Shown here: positions 18,110-26,423 of the stretch, one piece after another
Layout of the letters: every line of letters begins with the position of its first letter
How positions within the stretch are numbered: the first letter of the stretch is position 1
DNA from: Geothrix oryzae
GTDB taxonomy: Bacteria; Acidobacteriota; Holophagae; Holophagales; Holophagaceae
DNA length: 64,000 nucleotides
Direction of reading: 5' to 3'
Assembly: GCF_030295385.1 (NCBI RefSeq)
Contig: NZ_AP027079.1
Coordinates: 310,001-374,000 of the forward strand
Notes under the pieces: generated by a model
What the model was told of the DNA's origin: nothing
The model's database searches: none
The model's input: the letters and a program-made list of their open reading frames with translations, nothing else
Position numbers and translations under genes: made by a program

Positions 18110-18760
18110 CTACTTGGCGGCGGCGACTTCGGCGGCGAAGTTCTCGCTGCGCTTCTCGAGGCCCTCGCCCATGATGTACTTCGTGAAGCGGCGGATGCTG
18201 AGCTTCTCGCCGATCTCCGCGGTCTTCTGGGACAGGTACTGCTGGATGGTGAGGTCGGGGTTCATGATGAAGGGCTGCTCGAGGAGGCAGACCTCCTTGA
18301 AGATGCTGTTCATCTTGCCCTCGACGATCCGCTCGACGATGTTGGCGGGCTTGCCGGTGGCCAGCGCCTGCTCGGTGGCGATGCGCTTCTCGGTGTCGAG
18401 GAAGTCCTGGGTGACCTCTTCCTTGGTGACGAAGCGGGGCGCGGGATCGGCGGCCGCGATGTGCATCGCGATTTCCTTCACCAGGCGCTGGAAGGCCTCG
18501 TTGCGGGCCACGAAGTCGGTCTCGGAGTTCACTTCGACCAGCACGCCCACACGGCCGCCGGGGTGGATGTAGGCTTCCACGATGCCTTCGGCGGCGATGC
18601 GGTCGGCCTTCTTAGCGGAGGCGGCCAGGCCCTTCTTGCGGAGCCATTCGATGGCCTGCTCCATGTCTCCGCTGTTCTCTTCAAGGGCCTTCTTGCAGTC
18701 CATCATGCCGAGACCGGTCTTCTCGCGCAGCGTCTTCACATCATTGGCGGTGAATGCCAT
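18110..18760 (-). CDS. tsf: Translation elongation factor Ts
   Basis: A 216-residue EF-Ts, the short form (E. coli has 283 residues). The N-terminal UBA-like domain contains [18 protein letters not shown], and [16 protein letters not shown] is the EF-Tu-contacting core. It exchanges GDP for GTP on EF-Tu. GGAG precedes ATG 18760. It follows rpsB at 89 bp with an intercistronic hairpin, the usual rpsB-tsf pair. Confidence 0.96.
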   Translation of the reverse strand: MAFTANDVKTLREKTGLGMMDCKKALEENSGDMEQAIEWLRKKGLAASAKKADRIAAEGIVEAYIHPGGRVGVLVEVNSETDFVARNEAFQRLVKEIAMHIAAADPAPRFVTKEEVTQDFLDTEKRIATEQALATGKPANIVERIVEGKMNSIFKEVCLLEQPFIMNPDLTIQQYLSQKTAEIGEKLSIRRFTKYIMGEGLEKRSENFAAEVAAAK

Positions 18761-18795
18761 GGGATCTCCTGAAATCGGGTGGGGTCTTCAGACCA

Positions 18796-18829
18796 TCAGC
18801 CATCAGCGGGCGGACCCTCTGATGGCTGA
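18796..18829. other. Intercistronic hairpin between rpsB and tsf
   Basis: TCAGCCATCAG and its exact complement are separated by 12 nt. It has no T-run, so it is more likely an attenuating or processing hairpin adjusting S2:EF-Ts output than a full terminator. Confidence 0.5.
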
Positions 18830-18849
18830 CGAATGGGGTGGGGGAGGGT

Positions 18850-19602
18850 CTAGCCCTCGGCTTCCATCTTCTCGGCCATCATCTTCTTCATCTCGTCGCT
18901 GTCGCCCTTGTCGCGGAAGGACTGGCGGCCCTCGAGGATGGAGTCGGCCACGCGCTCGGAGAAGAGCAGGATGGAGCGGATCGCGTCGTCATTGGCGGGG
19001 ATCACATAGTCCACCATGTCGGGGTCGCAGTTGGTGTCCACGATGCCCACGACCTTGATGCCGAGCTTCTTGGCCTCGGTGACGGCGATGTCCTCGCGGT
19101 GCGGATCGATGACGAAGATGACTTCGGGCAGCGAGCGCATGTCGCGGATGCCGTGGAAGGAGGCTTCCAGCTTCAGGCGGGTGCGGTTCAGCGTGAGCAG
19201 TTCCTTCTTGGAGAGCAGGGCCGTGCGGGCGGGATCCGCCAGGGTGGCTTCGATCTCGCGAAACTTCTCGAGGCTCTTCTTGATGGTGGAGAAGTTGGTC
19301 AGCATGCCGCCCAGCCAGCGGTTGTTGACATAGAAGGCGCCGCAGCGGGCGGCCTGCTCGGCGATGAGCTCCTGGGCCTGGGGCTTGGTGGCCACGAAGA
19401 GGAAGTTCTTCCCCTCGCCGGCGGCCTTGGTGAGGAAGTTCGCGGCGGTGTTCCAGAGGCGCAGGGTCTTCTGGAGGTCGATGATGTAGATGCTGTTGCG
19501 CGCCCCGAAGATGAACTTCTTCATCTTGGGATTCCAACGCTTGGTCTGGTGTCCGAAATGGGCACCGGCTTCAAGAAGTTCCTTCATCTGGATGGCAGCC
19601 AT
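18850..19602 (-). CDS. rpsB: 30S ribosomal protein S2
   Basis: A 250-residue S2 with typical GAHFGHQTKRWNPKM near the N-terminus and VNNRWLGGMLTNF and FVIDPHREDIAV later. The start was placed at ATG 19602, which has AGGGAGG 6 nt upstream; a start six codons earlier lies inside that ribosome site. The leader contains a small hairpin (19621-19637) next to the ribosome site, which could be part of S2 autoregulation. Confidence 0.96.
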   Translation of the reverse strand: MAAIQMKELLEAGAHFGHQTKRWNPKMKKFIFGARNSIYIIDLQKTLRLWNTAANFLTKAAGEGKNFLFVATKPQAQELIAEQAARCGAFYVNNRWLGGMLTNFSTIKKSLEKFREIEATLADPARTALLSKKELLTLNRTRLKLEASFHGIRDMRSLPEVIFVIDPHREDIAVTEAKKLGIKVVGIVDTNCDPDMVDYVIPANDDAIRSILLFSERVADSILEGRQSFRDKGDSDEMKKMMAEKMEAEG

Positions 19603-19720
19603 GCTGGCCTCCCTGGTCAAGCGGCGAAGGACGCCGCGGGTGGGATGAAAGGCTCGGGGGTTGATCCCCTTCGCCCGAATCGTCCGCTCCAGAAGGTGTC
19701 CGGCGCGGACCGGGAAAACA

Positions 19721-19748
19721 GAAGGGGGAGCCGGTTGGCCCCCCCTTC
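19721..19748 (-). terminator. Terminator after rpsI
   Basis: On the minus strand, GAAGGGGG and CCCCCTTC form an 8-bp stem around a partly paired 12-nt loop, followed by TGTTTTCCC. It starts 10 bp past the rpsI stop and separates the rplM-rpsI unit from rpsB-tsf. Confidence 0.65.
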
Positions 19749-19758
19749 CAGAAACGGA

Positions 19759-20151
19759 CTAGCGCTTGCTGAACTGGAAGCGGCGACGGGCGGCGGCGCG
19801 ACCGGGCTTCTTGCGTTCCTTCATGCGGGGGTCGCGGGTCAGGAGACCGGCGCCGCGCAGGAGGGACTTCAGCTGCTCGTTGTAGCCCAGCAGGGCGCGG
19901 GAGATGCCCATGCGGATGGCCGAAGCCTGGCCGGCGGGGCCGCCGCCGGTGACGCTGATGATCATGTCGAACTTGCCGTCGAGGTCGGCCAGCACCAGGG
20001 GCTGGTGCACCATCATGCGGAGCACGGCGTTCGGGAAGTAGCTCTCGAGGCTGCGGCCGTTGACGGTGATCTTGCCGGTGCCGGGGCGGAGGAAGGCGCG
20101 GGCGGCCGCGCTCTTGCGGCGACCGGTTCCGTAGTTCTGGGAAATGGCCAT
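19759..20151 (-). CDS. rpsI: 30S ribosomal protein S9
   Basis: A 130-residue S9. [14 protein letters not shown] at the N-terminus, the [12 protein letters not shown] block and the basic tail [16 protein letters not shown] (which reaches the P-site tRNA) are diagnostic. It lies 13 bp after rplM, the conserved rplM-rpsI pair. Confidence 0.97.
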   Translation of the reverse strand: MAISQNYGTGRRKSAAARAFLRPGTGKITVNGRSLESYFPNAVLRMMVHQPLVLADLDGKFDMIISVTGGGPAGQASAIRMGISRALLGYNEQLKSLLRGAGLLTRDPRMKERKKPGRAAARRRFQFSKR

Positions 20152-20164
20152 GGGTTCCTCGCCT

Positions 20165-20599
20165 CTACTTCTGGATGGTCAGGATCTGGGGCTGCTGGGC
20201 GCTCTGCTCGTGCTCGGGGCCGGCATAGACCTTGAGCTTGCGATACATCGCCCGGCCGAGGGGGCCCTTGGGCAGCATGCCCTTGACGGCGCTCTCGATG
20301 ATGCGCTCGGGGAAGGTCGCCTTCATCACCTCGGCGCGGACTTCCTTCATGGAGCCGGGCTGGGTGGTGGTGCGGCGGTAGAACTTCTGGACGCCCTTCT
20401 TGCCGGTCAGCACGGCCTTCTCGGCGTTGATGACGATCACATGGTCGCCCGTGTCGAGGAACGGGGTCCAGGTCGGCTTGTTCTTGCCGGACAGGACATC
20501 CGCGACGGCGGTGCTGAGGCGGCCCACGGGGATCCCGGTGGCATCCACCAGGAACCACTGGCGCTTGAGATCATTGGCTTTCGGGAAGTAAGTGCTCAT
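20165..20599 (-). CDS. rplM: 50S ribosomal protein L13
   Basis: A 144-residue L13. [18 protein letters not shown], the [13 protein letters not shown] block and [20 protein letters not shown] are family hallmarks. ATG 20599 has GGAG 8 nt upstream. It is the first gene of the rplM-rpsI operon. Confidence 0.97.
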   Translation of the reverse strand: MSTYFPKANDLKRQWFLVDATGIPVGRLSTAVADVLSGKNKPTWTPFLDTGDHVIVINAEKAVLTGKKGVQKFYRRTTTQPGSMKEVRAEVMKATFPERIIESAVKGMLPKGPLGRAMYRKLKVYAGPEHEQSAQQPQILTIQK

Positions 20600-20670
20600 G
20601 GCCTGCTCCGGAATCGCGGTCGCGCTGCGAAGACACCACCCCAGGGGCGGCGAGTTCACAGAAGGGAAAG

Positions 20671-20697
20671 CTTATCGTTGAGGGCCCGTGGGGTCAA
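20671..20697 (-). promoter_or_regulatory. Candidate promoter for rplM-rpsI
   Basis: On the minus strand TTGACC (20697-20692) and GATAAG (20676-20671) are 15 bp apart, about 75 bp before the rplM start. The -35 is near consensus; the spacing is short. Confidence 0.4.
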
Positions 20698-20707
20698 GCC
20701 GGGATTT

Positions 20708-21787
20708 CTAGGCGGGGCACTCCGCCAGACGCCACAGCTCCTGGGCCACGCGCGAGGCGGCCAGGCCGTCCACCAGCACCATGCCGTCGCGGACCTGCTC
20801 CTGGCGGTTGTCCTGGCCTTCGGGGCCCAGCCACTGGGCCAGGGCCTCCCGCACGATGGCCAGGTCGGCTTCGGGCCCCACGCCCAGGTCGAAGCAGCCG
20901 TTGGCCAGGGCCAGGTCCGCCAGGATGGTGTGCTGTCGTTCGTTCTGGCCCCAGACCGTCGCCGGGATGCCCATGCACAGGGCCTCGGCGAGAGTCACGC
21001 CTGCCGAGCACCAGATGGCGTCGAACTCCGGGATCCGGCGGGTGAGGCCGGGCAGGCTCTTGACCACGGTGCAGCCCGGAAAGGGGGTGCCCTGGATGCC
21101 GTTGGGGGCCAGCAGGGTGCAAGCGCCCCGCCAGCGGTCCTCCACCGCCAACTGGGCCAGGGTGTCGAAGGCCTTCTGGGCCAGGTTGGGGCCGTCGCTG
21201 CCGCCGAAGGTGACCAGCAGCTTGTGGACCGCCAGGGGCTGGAGGGGCACGCGCTTGGGGCGCAGTTCCAGGGCCGCCTTGTCCACCACGATGAAGTTGG
21301 AGCCCCGTACCACGCGGCAGGCGCCGGAAGTCGTCTCGTAGGGGCGAACCTTCCGGCCGCCCACCACCTTCACGGGATGATCCGGCCAGCGCACGCCCTC
21401 AAGGAAAGGCTGGAAGAGGAGGTCCGCCGTCTCGTGGGCATCGGTGTCGTCCTCCATCACCGCGACCTTCAGGGGGCGGAGGGCCTGCAGGAAGGGGGCG
21501 GTGGTATCCCACTGGTCCACCAGCACGGCGGCGGCGCGGGTCTTCCACTCTTCGGGCAGAGGCGCATGGATGGCCTCGCCCAGGTAGATGGCCCCGCAGG
21601 GCAGGGGCTGGTCCAGGAAGGGGTGGCGGCCACCGCCCACCCGGCGGGCGCGGTCATCGCCGGAGACGGCGATGCAGGCCTCGCCGCCGAGGGCGCGCCA
21701 GGCTTCCTGAAGGGCGAGCGCCCGGGCCACATGGCCCAGCCCAAGGCGCAGATCGGCGTGGACGCGGAGGATCAGCAGGGGGGACAT
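20708..21787 (-). CDS. PseG/SpsG-like nucleotide-sugar hydrolase or glycosyltransferase
   Basis: A 359-residue GT-B-fold protein. LRLGLGHVARALALQEAW resembles the N-terminal G-x-GH-x-x-R loop of PseG, SpsG and MurG, and LLVTFGGSDGPNLAQKA matches the C-terminal start. GVTLAEALCMGIPATVWGQNERQ is the nucleotide-sugar site. PseG removes UDP in pseudaminic acid synthesis, and SpsG acts in polysaccharide synthesis. No other pseudaminic acid gene is nearby, so only the fold and a nucleotide-sugar substrate can be supported. The ribosome site before ATG 21787 is weak. Confidence 0.7.
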   Translation of the reverse strand: MSPLLILRVHADLRLGLGHVARALALQEAWRALGGEACIAVSGDDRARRVGGGRHPFLDQPLPCGAIYLGEAIHAPLPEEWKTRAAAVLVDQWDTTAPFLQALRPLKVAVMEDDTDAHETADLLFQPFLEGVRWPDHPVKVVGGRKVRPYETTSGACRVVRGSNFIVVDKAALELRPKRVPLQPLAVHKLLVTFGGSDGPNLAQKAFDTLAQLAVEDRWRGACTLLAPNGIQGTPFPGCTVVKSLPGLTRRIPEFDAIWCSAGVTLAEALCMGIPATVWGQNERQHTILADLALANGCFDLGVGPEADLAIVREALAQWLGPEGQDNRQEQVRDGMVLVDGLAASRVAQELWRLAECPA

Positions 21788-21895
21788 GATCCCGAGAGTC
21801 TAGCGGTATGGGCAAGGAATGGGGAGAGGGAAGCCAAAAGGCTTGAGAGATCACCATCCGCCGTGGAAGGCTGGCGGAACCCATCGGAGATGACT

Positions 21896-22621
21896 ATGTC
21901 CGCTTCCCCGCTCCCGCATGCTCCAGGTGCAGGCGCCGCCAAAGTCTGCGGCATCCTCGCCATCATCTTCGCCCTCACCTGTGTGGGCATTCCCCTGGCC
22001 ATCATCCTCGGCATCGTGGCCCTGGTGCAGCAATCCAGGGCCAAGCGCCTGGTCAAGGCGGATCCCCAGGCCTATGCGCCCGTGCCGGCCACGGGCCTGG
22101 TGACGGGCATCATCGGTCTGGTGCTGCCGGTGCTGATGCTGCCCTTCATCGGCATCGTGAGCGCCGTCGCCATTCCGAGCTTTCTGTACCAGCGGGAGCA
22201 GGCCAGGTCGATGGCCGTCCAGCACCACCTTGACCTCGCGAGGGCCAAGGCCGAAGCCGCCGTCCTGGCCTGGCAGGCCCGGAACCCAGGCCAGCCCGTG
22301 CCCCAGGGCACCCTCATCAAGGATCTACTGGGGGACCCGGAGCTGGCAGCCCTGAAGAATCCCTTCGACCCCAAGAGCCCAGCCTTCCTGGGCGGCGAAA
22401 CCGGCCCCGGCGGCGCGGTGATGATCCATTCTGATCGCGTCGAGGAGGGAGGTGTCACCACCTGGTCCGTGAAGTTCCGGGCCGAGATCCCTCGGCGGAA
22501 CGAGCAGCGCGTGCTGACGGCCGAGATCGTCACCCACACGCAGGAGCAGGTGCATGGGCGCACCGAGGACGGCTGGGAGGTCGTGAACTCGCCGGTGGAG
22601 ATGCCCGCCCCTCAGCGTTGA
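21896..22621 (+). CDS. DUF4190-like membrane protein with pilin-like second helix
   Basis: A 241-residue protein. The first hydrophobic hairpin (about residues 14-45, GILAIIFALTCVGIPLAIILGIVALVQQ) resembles DUF4190 proteins. A second segment (about 72-100) reads LMLPFIGIVSAVAIPSFLYQREQA, very like the N-terminal helix of type IV pilins and pseudopilins, but internal and without a prepilin peptidase site. The rest is a soluble domain (FDPKSPAFLGG). GGAG lies 6 nt before ATG 21896; the ATG 6 bases earlier directly abuts the GGAG and is unlikely. The function is unknown. It converges with the next gene, leaving 3 bp. Confidence 0.65.
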   Translation: MSASPLPHAPGAGAAKVCGILAIIFALTCVGIPLAIILGIVALVQQSRAKRLVKADPQAYAPVPATGLVTGIIGLVLPVLMLPFIGIVSAVAIPSFLYQREQARSMAVQHHLDLARAKAEAAVLAWQARNPGQPVPQGTLIKDLLGDPELAALKNPFDPKSPAFLGGETGPGGAVMIHSDRVEEGGVTTWSVKFRAEIPRRNEQRVLTAEIVTHTQEQVHGRTEDGWEVVNSPVEMPAPQR

Positions 22622-22624
22622 GAT

Positions 22625-23206
22625 TCAGGGAAAGGGGTGCCCCTCGGCGAAACCAGGCTGCGGGGCTTCCACCACCGGGGCCTCCGCGAGGGGCCAGCCA
22701 TCGGCGAAGTAGGCCTCCTTGTACCGCACATAGCGGGTCCAGACGCTGGCCACGAGGCCGCGCTGCTTCTCGCTGAGGGGGCCCTTCACCTCTGCGGGCC
22801 AGCCCGCCACGAGGCTGTGGGGCGGGGCCTGGAAGCCTTCGCGCACCAGGCTCCCCGCGGCCACGAGGCAACCCTCCCCGATCTCGGCACCATCCATGAT
22901 CGTGGTGCTCATGCCGATGAGGGCGCCCTTGCGGATGGTGCAGCCGTGGAGCATCACATGGTGGGCGATGCTGACCTCGTCCTCGATGAGCAGCGGCCAC
23001 TTCCCATTGGTGACATGGAGGCAGCAGCCATCCTGGATGTTGGTGCGGGCCCCGACGCGGATCCAGTTCACATCGCCGCGGAGGACGCAGTTGAACCAGA
23101 TGCTGGCGTCATCGCCGAGGGTGACATCGCCCAGCACCAGGGCGCTGTCCGGCACGAACACGCGGGCACCGAGCTTGGGGACCATGCCTTGGAAGGGGCG
23201 GATCAT
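22625..23206 (-). CDS. Gamma-class carbonic anhydrase family protein
   Basis: A 193-residue left-handed beta-helix protein. ASIWFNCVLRGDVNWIRVG and NIQDGCCLHV lead into SIAHHVMLHGC, which holds the zinc-binding His residues; GMSTTIMDGAEIG continues the helix. Members interconvert CO2 and bicarbonate or bind metal in related roles. The start at 23206 was chosen because GGAG lies 6 nt upstream; ATG 23212 directly abuts it. Confidence 0.85.
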   Translation of the reverse strand: MIRPFQGMVPKLGARVFVPDSALVLGDVTLGDDASIWFNCVLRGDVNWIRVGARTNIQDGCCLHVTNGKWPLLIEDEVSIAHHVMLHGCTIRKGALIGMSTTIMDGAEIGEGCLVAAGSLVREGFQAPPHSLVAGWPAEVKGPLSEKQRGLVASVWTRYVRYKEAYFADGWPLAEAPVVEAPQPGFAEGHPFP

Positions 23207-23227
23207 GGGCATCTCCAGCGGGAGAGT

Positions 23228-24214
23228 CTACCCCACCGTCAGCCACCCCAGCTTCACGGCCCCGAGGCCCAGCGATCCTACGATGAGCCACAGCAGCAGC
23301 CCCTGGAGGAAGGGGCGCAGACCCACGCTGCGGACGGCTTCCCGGCTGAGTCCGGCGCCGATGAGGAAGAGCGTCAGCACCAGCACGCGGCGGGCGGCCA
23401 CGGCGATGAGGTGGCCGGGCGCGTGCAGGATCGGCACGAAGGTCACGAGGGCGGCCATGGCCAGGAAGCCGGCGATGAACCAGGGTTTCTTGACGGGGGG
23501 CGCGTCGGGGGCGGCCGGTTGCCGCCGCGCGAGAAACCAGCCGATGCCCAGGGTGAGCGGCACGATCCACAGGGCCCGGGCCAGCTTCACGGTGGTGGCC
23601 ACTTCCAGGGCCCGGGGCCCATAGACCAGCCCCGCGCCCACCACCGAGCTGGTGTCGTGGATGGCCAGGGCCGACCAGAGGCCGAAAGCATCCTGGCTCA
23701 GGCCCGCGGCGTGCCCGAGGGGCGGGAAGATCACCAGGGCGGCGGCGTTGAGGAGGAACACCGTGGCCAGGGCCACCGAGATGGCCTGCTCCCGGGCCCG
23801 GATCACGGGCGCCACGGCCGCGATGGCGCTGCCGCCGCAGATGGCCGTGCCCACGGAGATCAGCAGGCCGGCCTCGGCGTCCACCTTCAGGCGGCGGGCC
23901 AGCCAGAGGCCCAGGGCGAGGACCAGCGCAAGGCTGAGCGCCGTGTAGCCCAGGCCGTGCAGGCCCGCCTTCGCCACCGCCCGCAGGTTCATGTCCGCGC
24001 CCAGGCCCACGACGGCCAGGGGGAGCAGGCGGTGCGTCCAGGTGCGCGTGGGTCCCTGCAGGGGGTTGCCCACGGTCAGCGCCAGCACCGCGCCACCCAC
24101 CAGGGCCGCGGCGGCGGGTGTGAAGGGGGCCAGGGCAAGGAGGGCACCGAAGATCAGCAGGGACTTGCCCAGCAGGGGCTTGGCGATCCAGGAGGCGGGC
24201 GCGGACGGACTCAT
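23228..24214 (-). CDS. YeiH/UPF0324 family putative anion (sulfate/sulfite) exporter
   Basis: A 328-residue membrane protein with about 10 helices. TVGNPL, the PLAVVGLGADMNL block and SVGTAICGGSAIAAVAPVI are typical of the YeiH/PSE family, as is LWSALAIHDTSSVVGAG. Members are predicted to export sulfate, sulfite or taurine-derived anions; none of this is specific here. It starts only 22 bp from the divergent aminotransferase start, so each promoter lies inside or against the other gene. Confidence 0.82.
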   Translation of the reverse strand: MSPSAPASWIAKPLLGKSLLIFGALLALAPFTPAAAALVGGAVLALTVGNPLQGPTRTWTHRLLPLAVVGLGADMNLRAVAKAGLHGLGYTALSLALVLALGLWLARRLKVDAEAGLLISVGTAICGGSAIAAVAPVIRAREQAISVALATVFLLNAAALVIFPPLGHAAGLSQDAFGLWSALAIHDTSSVVGAGLVYGPRALEVATTVKLARALWIVPLTLGIGWFLARRQPAAPDAPPVKKPWFIAGFLAMAALVTFVPILHAPGHLIAVAARRVLVLTLFLIGAGLSREAVRSVGLRPFLQGLLLWLIVGSLGLGAVKLGWLTVG

Positions 24215-24236
24215 GGCCTCAGGGTACCCTGGAGCC

Positions 24237-25451
24237 ATGACCGACCAGCTCATCCCCACCCGGCGCGCCTTTCCGGCGGACGATCCCATCTTCGCCCTGA
24301 ACGCGGAGGCCCTGGCCCGGCAGGCGGCGGGTGAGTCGATCCTCAACGCCACCGTGGGCGCCCTGCTGGACGAGGCCGGCCAGCTGGTGGTGCTGGAGTC
24401 CGTCATGGACCTCTGGCGCGAGCTGACCGCCCTGGAGGTGGCGCCCTACGCGCCCATCGCGGGCGACCCCGCCTTCCTGAAGGCCCTGGTGCAGCGCCAC
24501 TGGCCGCTCCTGGATGCCGCGGGCGCCGCGTGCGCCACCCCCGGCGGCAGCGGCGCGCTCGCCCTGTCGCTGCGGAATTTCCTGGAGCCGGGCCAGACCC
24601 TGCTCACCACCGCGCCCTTCTGGGGGCCCTACGCCACCCTGGCTTCGGAAAACGGCATGCACCTGGCCACCGCACCCTGGCCCAAGGTGGGAGAACCGCT
24701 GGACGCGGCGGCCTGGGCGGCGAGGCTCGGGAAACTGATGCAGGCCCAGGGCCGCATCCTGCTCTGGCTCAACGACCCCTGCCACAACCCCACGGGGCGG
24801 AGCCTCTCGGCCGCGGACCGGGCGAGGCTGGCGGACCTCCTTCGCGAGCTCTCGACCCGCGGCCCCGTCACGCTGCTCCTGGATTTCGCCTACCTGGACT
24901 ACACCCGGGAGCCTGAGGCCGTGGCGGCCGCGCTGAAGGACTACGCGGCCCTGGGGGCCGAAGGCCGCGTGCTGGTGGGGGCCTCGATGTCCCTGTCGAA
25001 GGCCATGACACTGTATGGCGCCCGCGGGGGCGCCCTGGCCTTCCCCTGGTGCGGGGACCCGGCCCTGCAGGCGGCGCTGACGCAGTCCTGCAGGGGAACC
25101 TGGTCCAACTGCGCCCGGGCGCCCCAGGCCCTCATGCTCCGCTTCGCGAGGGACGGCAAGGCCCAGGCGCGGCTCGCCGCCGAGCATCGCCACTGGTCCG
25201 AGGTGCTGGCGGCCCGGGCCTCGGCCCTGGATGCGGCCCTGGGGGCCGAAGGCCTGGAGGCCCTCCACTGGCAGGGCGGGTTCTTCGTCATGGCGCCTGC
25301 GGCGGATCCCGACGCCGCCTGCGAACGACTGAAAGGCGAGGGCGTGTTCACGGTGCCCCTGCCCGAGGGACTGCGGGTGGGCCTCTGCGGCTTGCGGGCC
25401 GCCGAGGCGCCCCGGTTCGCGCAGGCCCTGCGAAAGGTGGCCATCCGTTGA
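24237..25451 (+). CDS. Class I aminotransferase (aspartate/aromatic type)
   Basis: A 404-residue PLP aminotransferase. NDPCHNPTGRSLS and LLLDFAYLDYTREP are the cofactor-binding blocks, and GASMSLSKAMTLYGARGGALA carries the PLP lysine in SLSK. The pattern is close to the aspartate/tyrosine branch (AspC/TyrB). It transfers amino groups to 2-oxoglutarate or another keto acid in the cytoplasm, and could supply aryl-pyruvates to the IorAB enzyme further along, though the genes are 12 kb apart. GGAG sits only 2 nt before ATG 24237, unusually close. Confidence 0.85.
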   Translation: MTDQLIPTRRAFPADDPIFALNAEALARQAAGESILNATVGALLDEAGQLVVLESVMDLWRELTALEVAPYAPIAGDPAFLKALVQRHWPLLDAAGAACATPGGSGALALSLRNFLEPGQTLLTTAPFWGPYATLASENGMHLATAPWPKVGEPLDAAAWAARLGKLMQAQGRILLWLNDPCHNPTGRSLSAADRARLADLLRELSTRGPVTLLLDFAYLDYTREPEAVAAALKDYAALGAEGRVLVGASMSLSKAMTLYGARGGALAFPWCGDPALQAALTQSCRGTWSNCARAPQALMLRFARDGKAQARLAAEHRHWSEVLAARASALDAALGAEGLEALHWQGGFFVMAPAADPDAACERLKGEGVFTVPLPEGLRVGLCGLRAAEAPRFAQALRKVAIR

Positions 25452-25509
25452 TCCAGGCTCGGATTCAGGCTTGGAAACGGACCCGTCCTGGGGTAATCTG
25501 ATCGACCGC

Positions 25510-25584
25510 GGGCGTATAACTCAGCGGTAGAGTGCTACCTTCACACGGTAGAAGTCCCAGGTTCGAATCCTGGTACGCCCACCA
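25510..25584 (+). tRNA. tRNA-Val (anticodon CAC)
   Basis: A complete 75-nt cloverleaf. The acceptor stem is GGGCGTA/TACGCCC, the D stem ACTC/GAGT, and the anticodon stem CTACC/GGTAG with loop TTCACAC, so the anticodon CAC is at 25542-25544. The T stem CCAGG/CCTGG has loop TTCGAAT. The 3' CCA is encoded (25582-25584). It reads GUG, a common valine codon in this GC-rich genome. Confidence 0.97.
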
Positions 25585-25593
25585 CTCCAAGCC

Positions 25594-25624
25594 AAGGCCC
25601 TGATCGTGATCGGGGCCTTTTCTT
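25594..25624 (+). terminator. Terminator after tRNA-Val
   Basis: AAGGCCCTGAT and ATCGGGGCCTT form an 11-bp stem (one G-U) around CGTG, followed by TTCTTCTT. It lies 10 bp after the tRNA and ends about 40 bp before efp, so efp needs its own promoter or read-through. Confidence 0.75.
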
Positions 25625-25662
25625 CTTCCAGCCCGTCTTCTTCATTCCTTCGGGAGTCTCCC

Positions 25663-26229
25663 ATGCCTCTGATCCTCGCCACCCAGGTCCGCGCCGGGAT
25701 GATCGTCAACTTCGAGAACGAGCTCTGCCGCGTCATCAGCGTCGAGCACCAGACCCCCGGCAACCTGCCGGCCCGGGTCCAGGTGAAGATGAAGCGCCTC
25801 AAGGACGGCATCAACCGGGAGAACCGTTTCGGCAGCTCCGACAAGGTGGACAAGGCCAGCCTCGAGCAGCACCTGCTGGAATACCTCTACGACGACGGCA
25901 ACCACCTCGTCTTCATGAACAACGAGACCTACGAGCAGCTCGAGGTCAGCAAGGACATCCTCGGCGACGACATGGTCTTCCTCGAGCCCAACATGCAGGT
26001 GGAGATCGAGTTCTACGAGGGCCAGGCCATGGGCGCCACCCTGCCCCCCAGCGTGGTGCTGGAGATCGTGGAGACCGATCCCGTCATGAAGAACGCCAAC
26101 GCCACGGGCTCCTACAAGCCGGCCAAGCTGGACAACGGCATCACCGTGGGCGTGCCCCCCTACATGGAGGCGGGGCAAAAGATCCGCGTGAACACGGTCG
26201 ACCGCACCTTCATGGAGCGGGTGAAGTAG
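25663..26229 (+). CDS. efp: Elongation factor P with Pro-Gly-Asn tip
   Basis: A 188-residue EF-P with three beta-barrel domains, normal in length. FRSSDKV-like FGSSDKVDKA, YLYDDGNHLVFMN and VVLEIVETDPVMKNA are conserved. EF-P relieves ribosome stalling at polyprolines. The domain I loop tip reads TPGNLPA, so residue 34 is Asn where the modified Lys (E. coli) would sit; neither PGK nor a modifiable Arg at 32 is present. GGGAG precedes ATG 25663. No epmA, epmB or earP is nearby. It is assigned as EF-P rather than YeiP on domain II/III sequence. Confidence 0.93.
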   Translation: MPLILATQVRAGMIVNFENELCRVISVEHQTPGNLPARVQVKMKRLKDGINRENRFGSSDKVDKASLEQHLLEYLYDDGNHLVFMNNETYEQLEVSKDILGDDMVFLEPNMQVEIEFYEGQAMGATLPPSVVLEIVETDPVMKNANATGSYKPAKLDNGITVGVPPYMEAGQKIRVNTVDRTFMERVK

Positions 26230-26257
26230 CCGCGCCATCGATCAAGAGACTCAATGG

Positions 26258-26290
26258 AGGCCCCGGTAGGCAGATGCCGCCGGGGCCTTG
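26258..26290 (+). terminator. Terminator after efp
   Basis: AGGCCCCGG and CCGGGGCCT form a perfect 9-bp stem with a 13-nt loop, then TTGTTCT. It is 28 bp after the efp stop. Confidence 0.7.
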
Positions 26291-26360
26291 TTCTATGTGA
26301 ATTCTCCCAGACGAAATTCCAACCCCGCGGTAAAGTACTGGTCGCTCGGTCCCGGGATGC

Positions 26361-26376
26361 GTGACCGGAATCACAA
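26361..26376 (+). promoter_or_regulatory. CRP-like operator (site A) upstream of the Crp/Fnr gene
   Basis: GTGA-CCGGAA-TCACAA is a perfect GTGA-N6-TCAC palindrome, close to the E. coli CRP consensus. Its centre is about 26 bp before GATAAC (26393-26398), a possible -10, and 56 bp before the ATG. It probably gives autoregulation. Confidence 0.65.
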
Positions 26377-26423
26377 TCCGATGGAAATGTGCGATAACTG
26401 ATCTAGTGCCTTGGTGGAGCCCC

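Noticed and set aside
20708..21787. Naming this gene pseG
   Set aside because: No pseudaminic acid genes are nearby and the family includes SpsG and other GT-B proteins; only the fold is supported.
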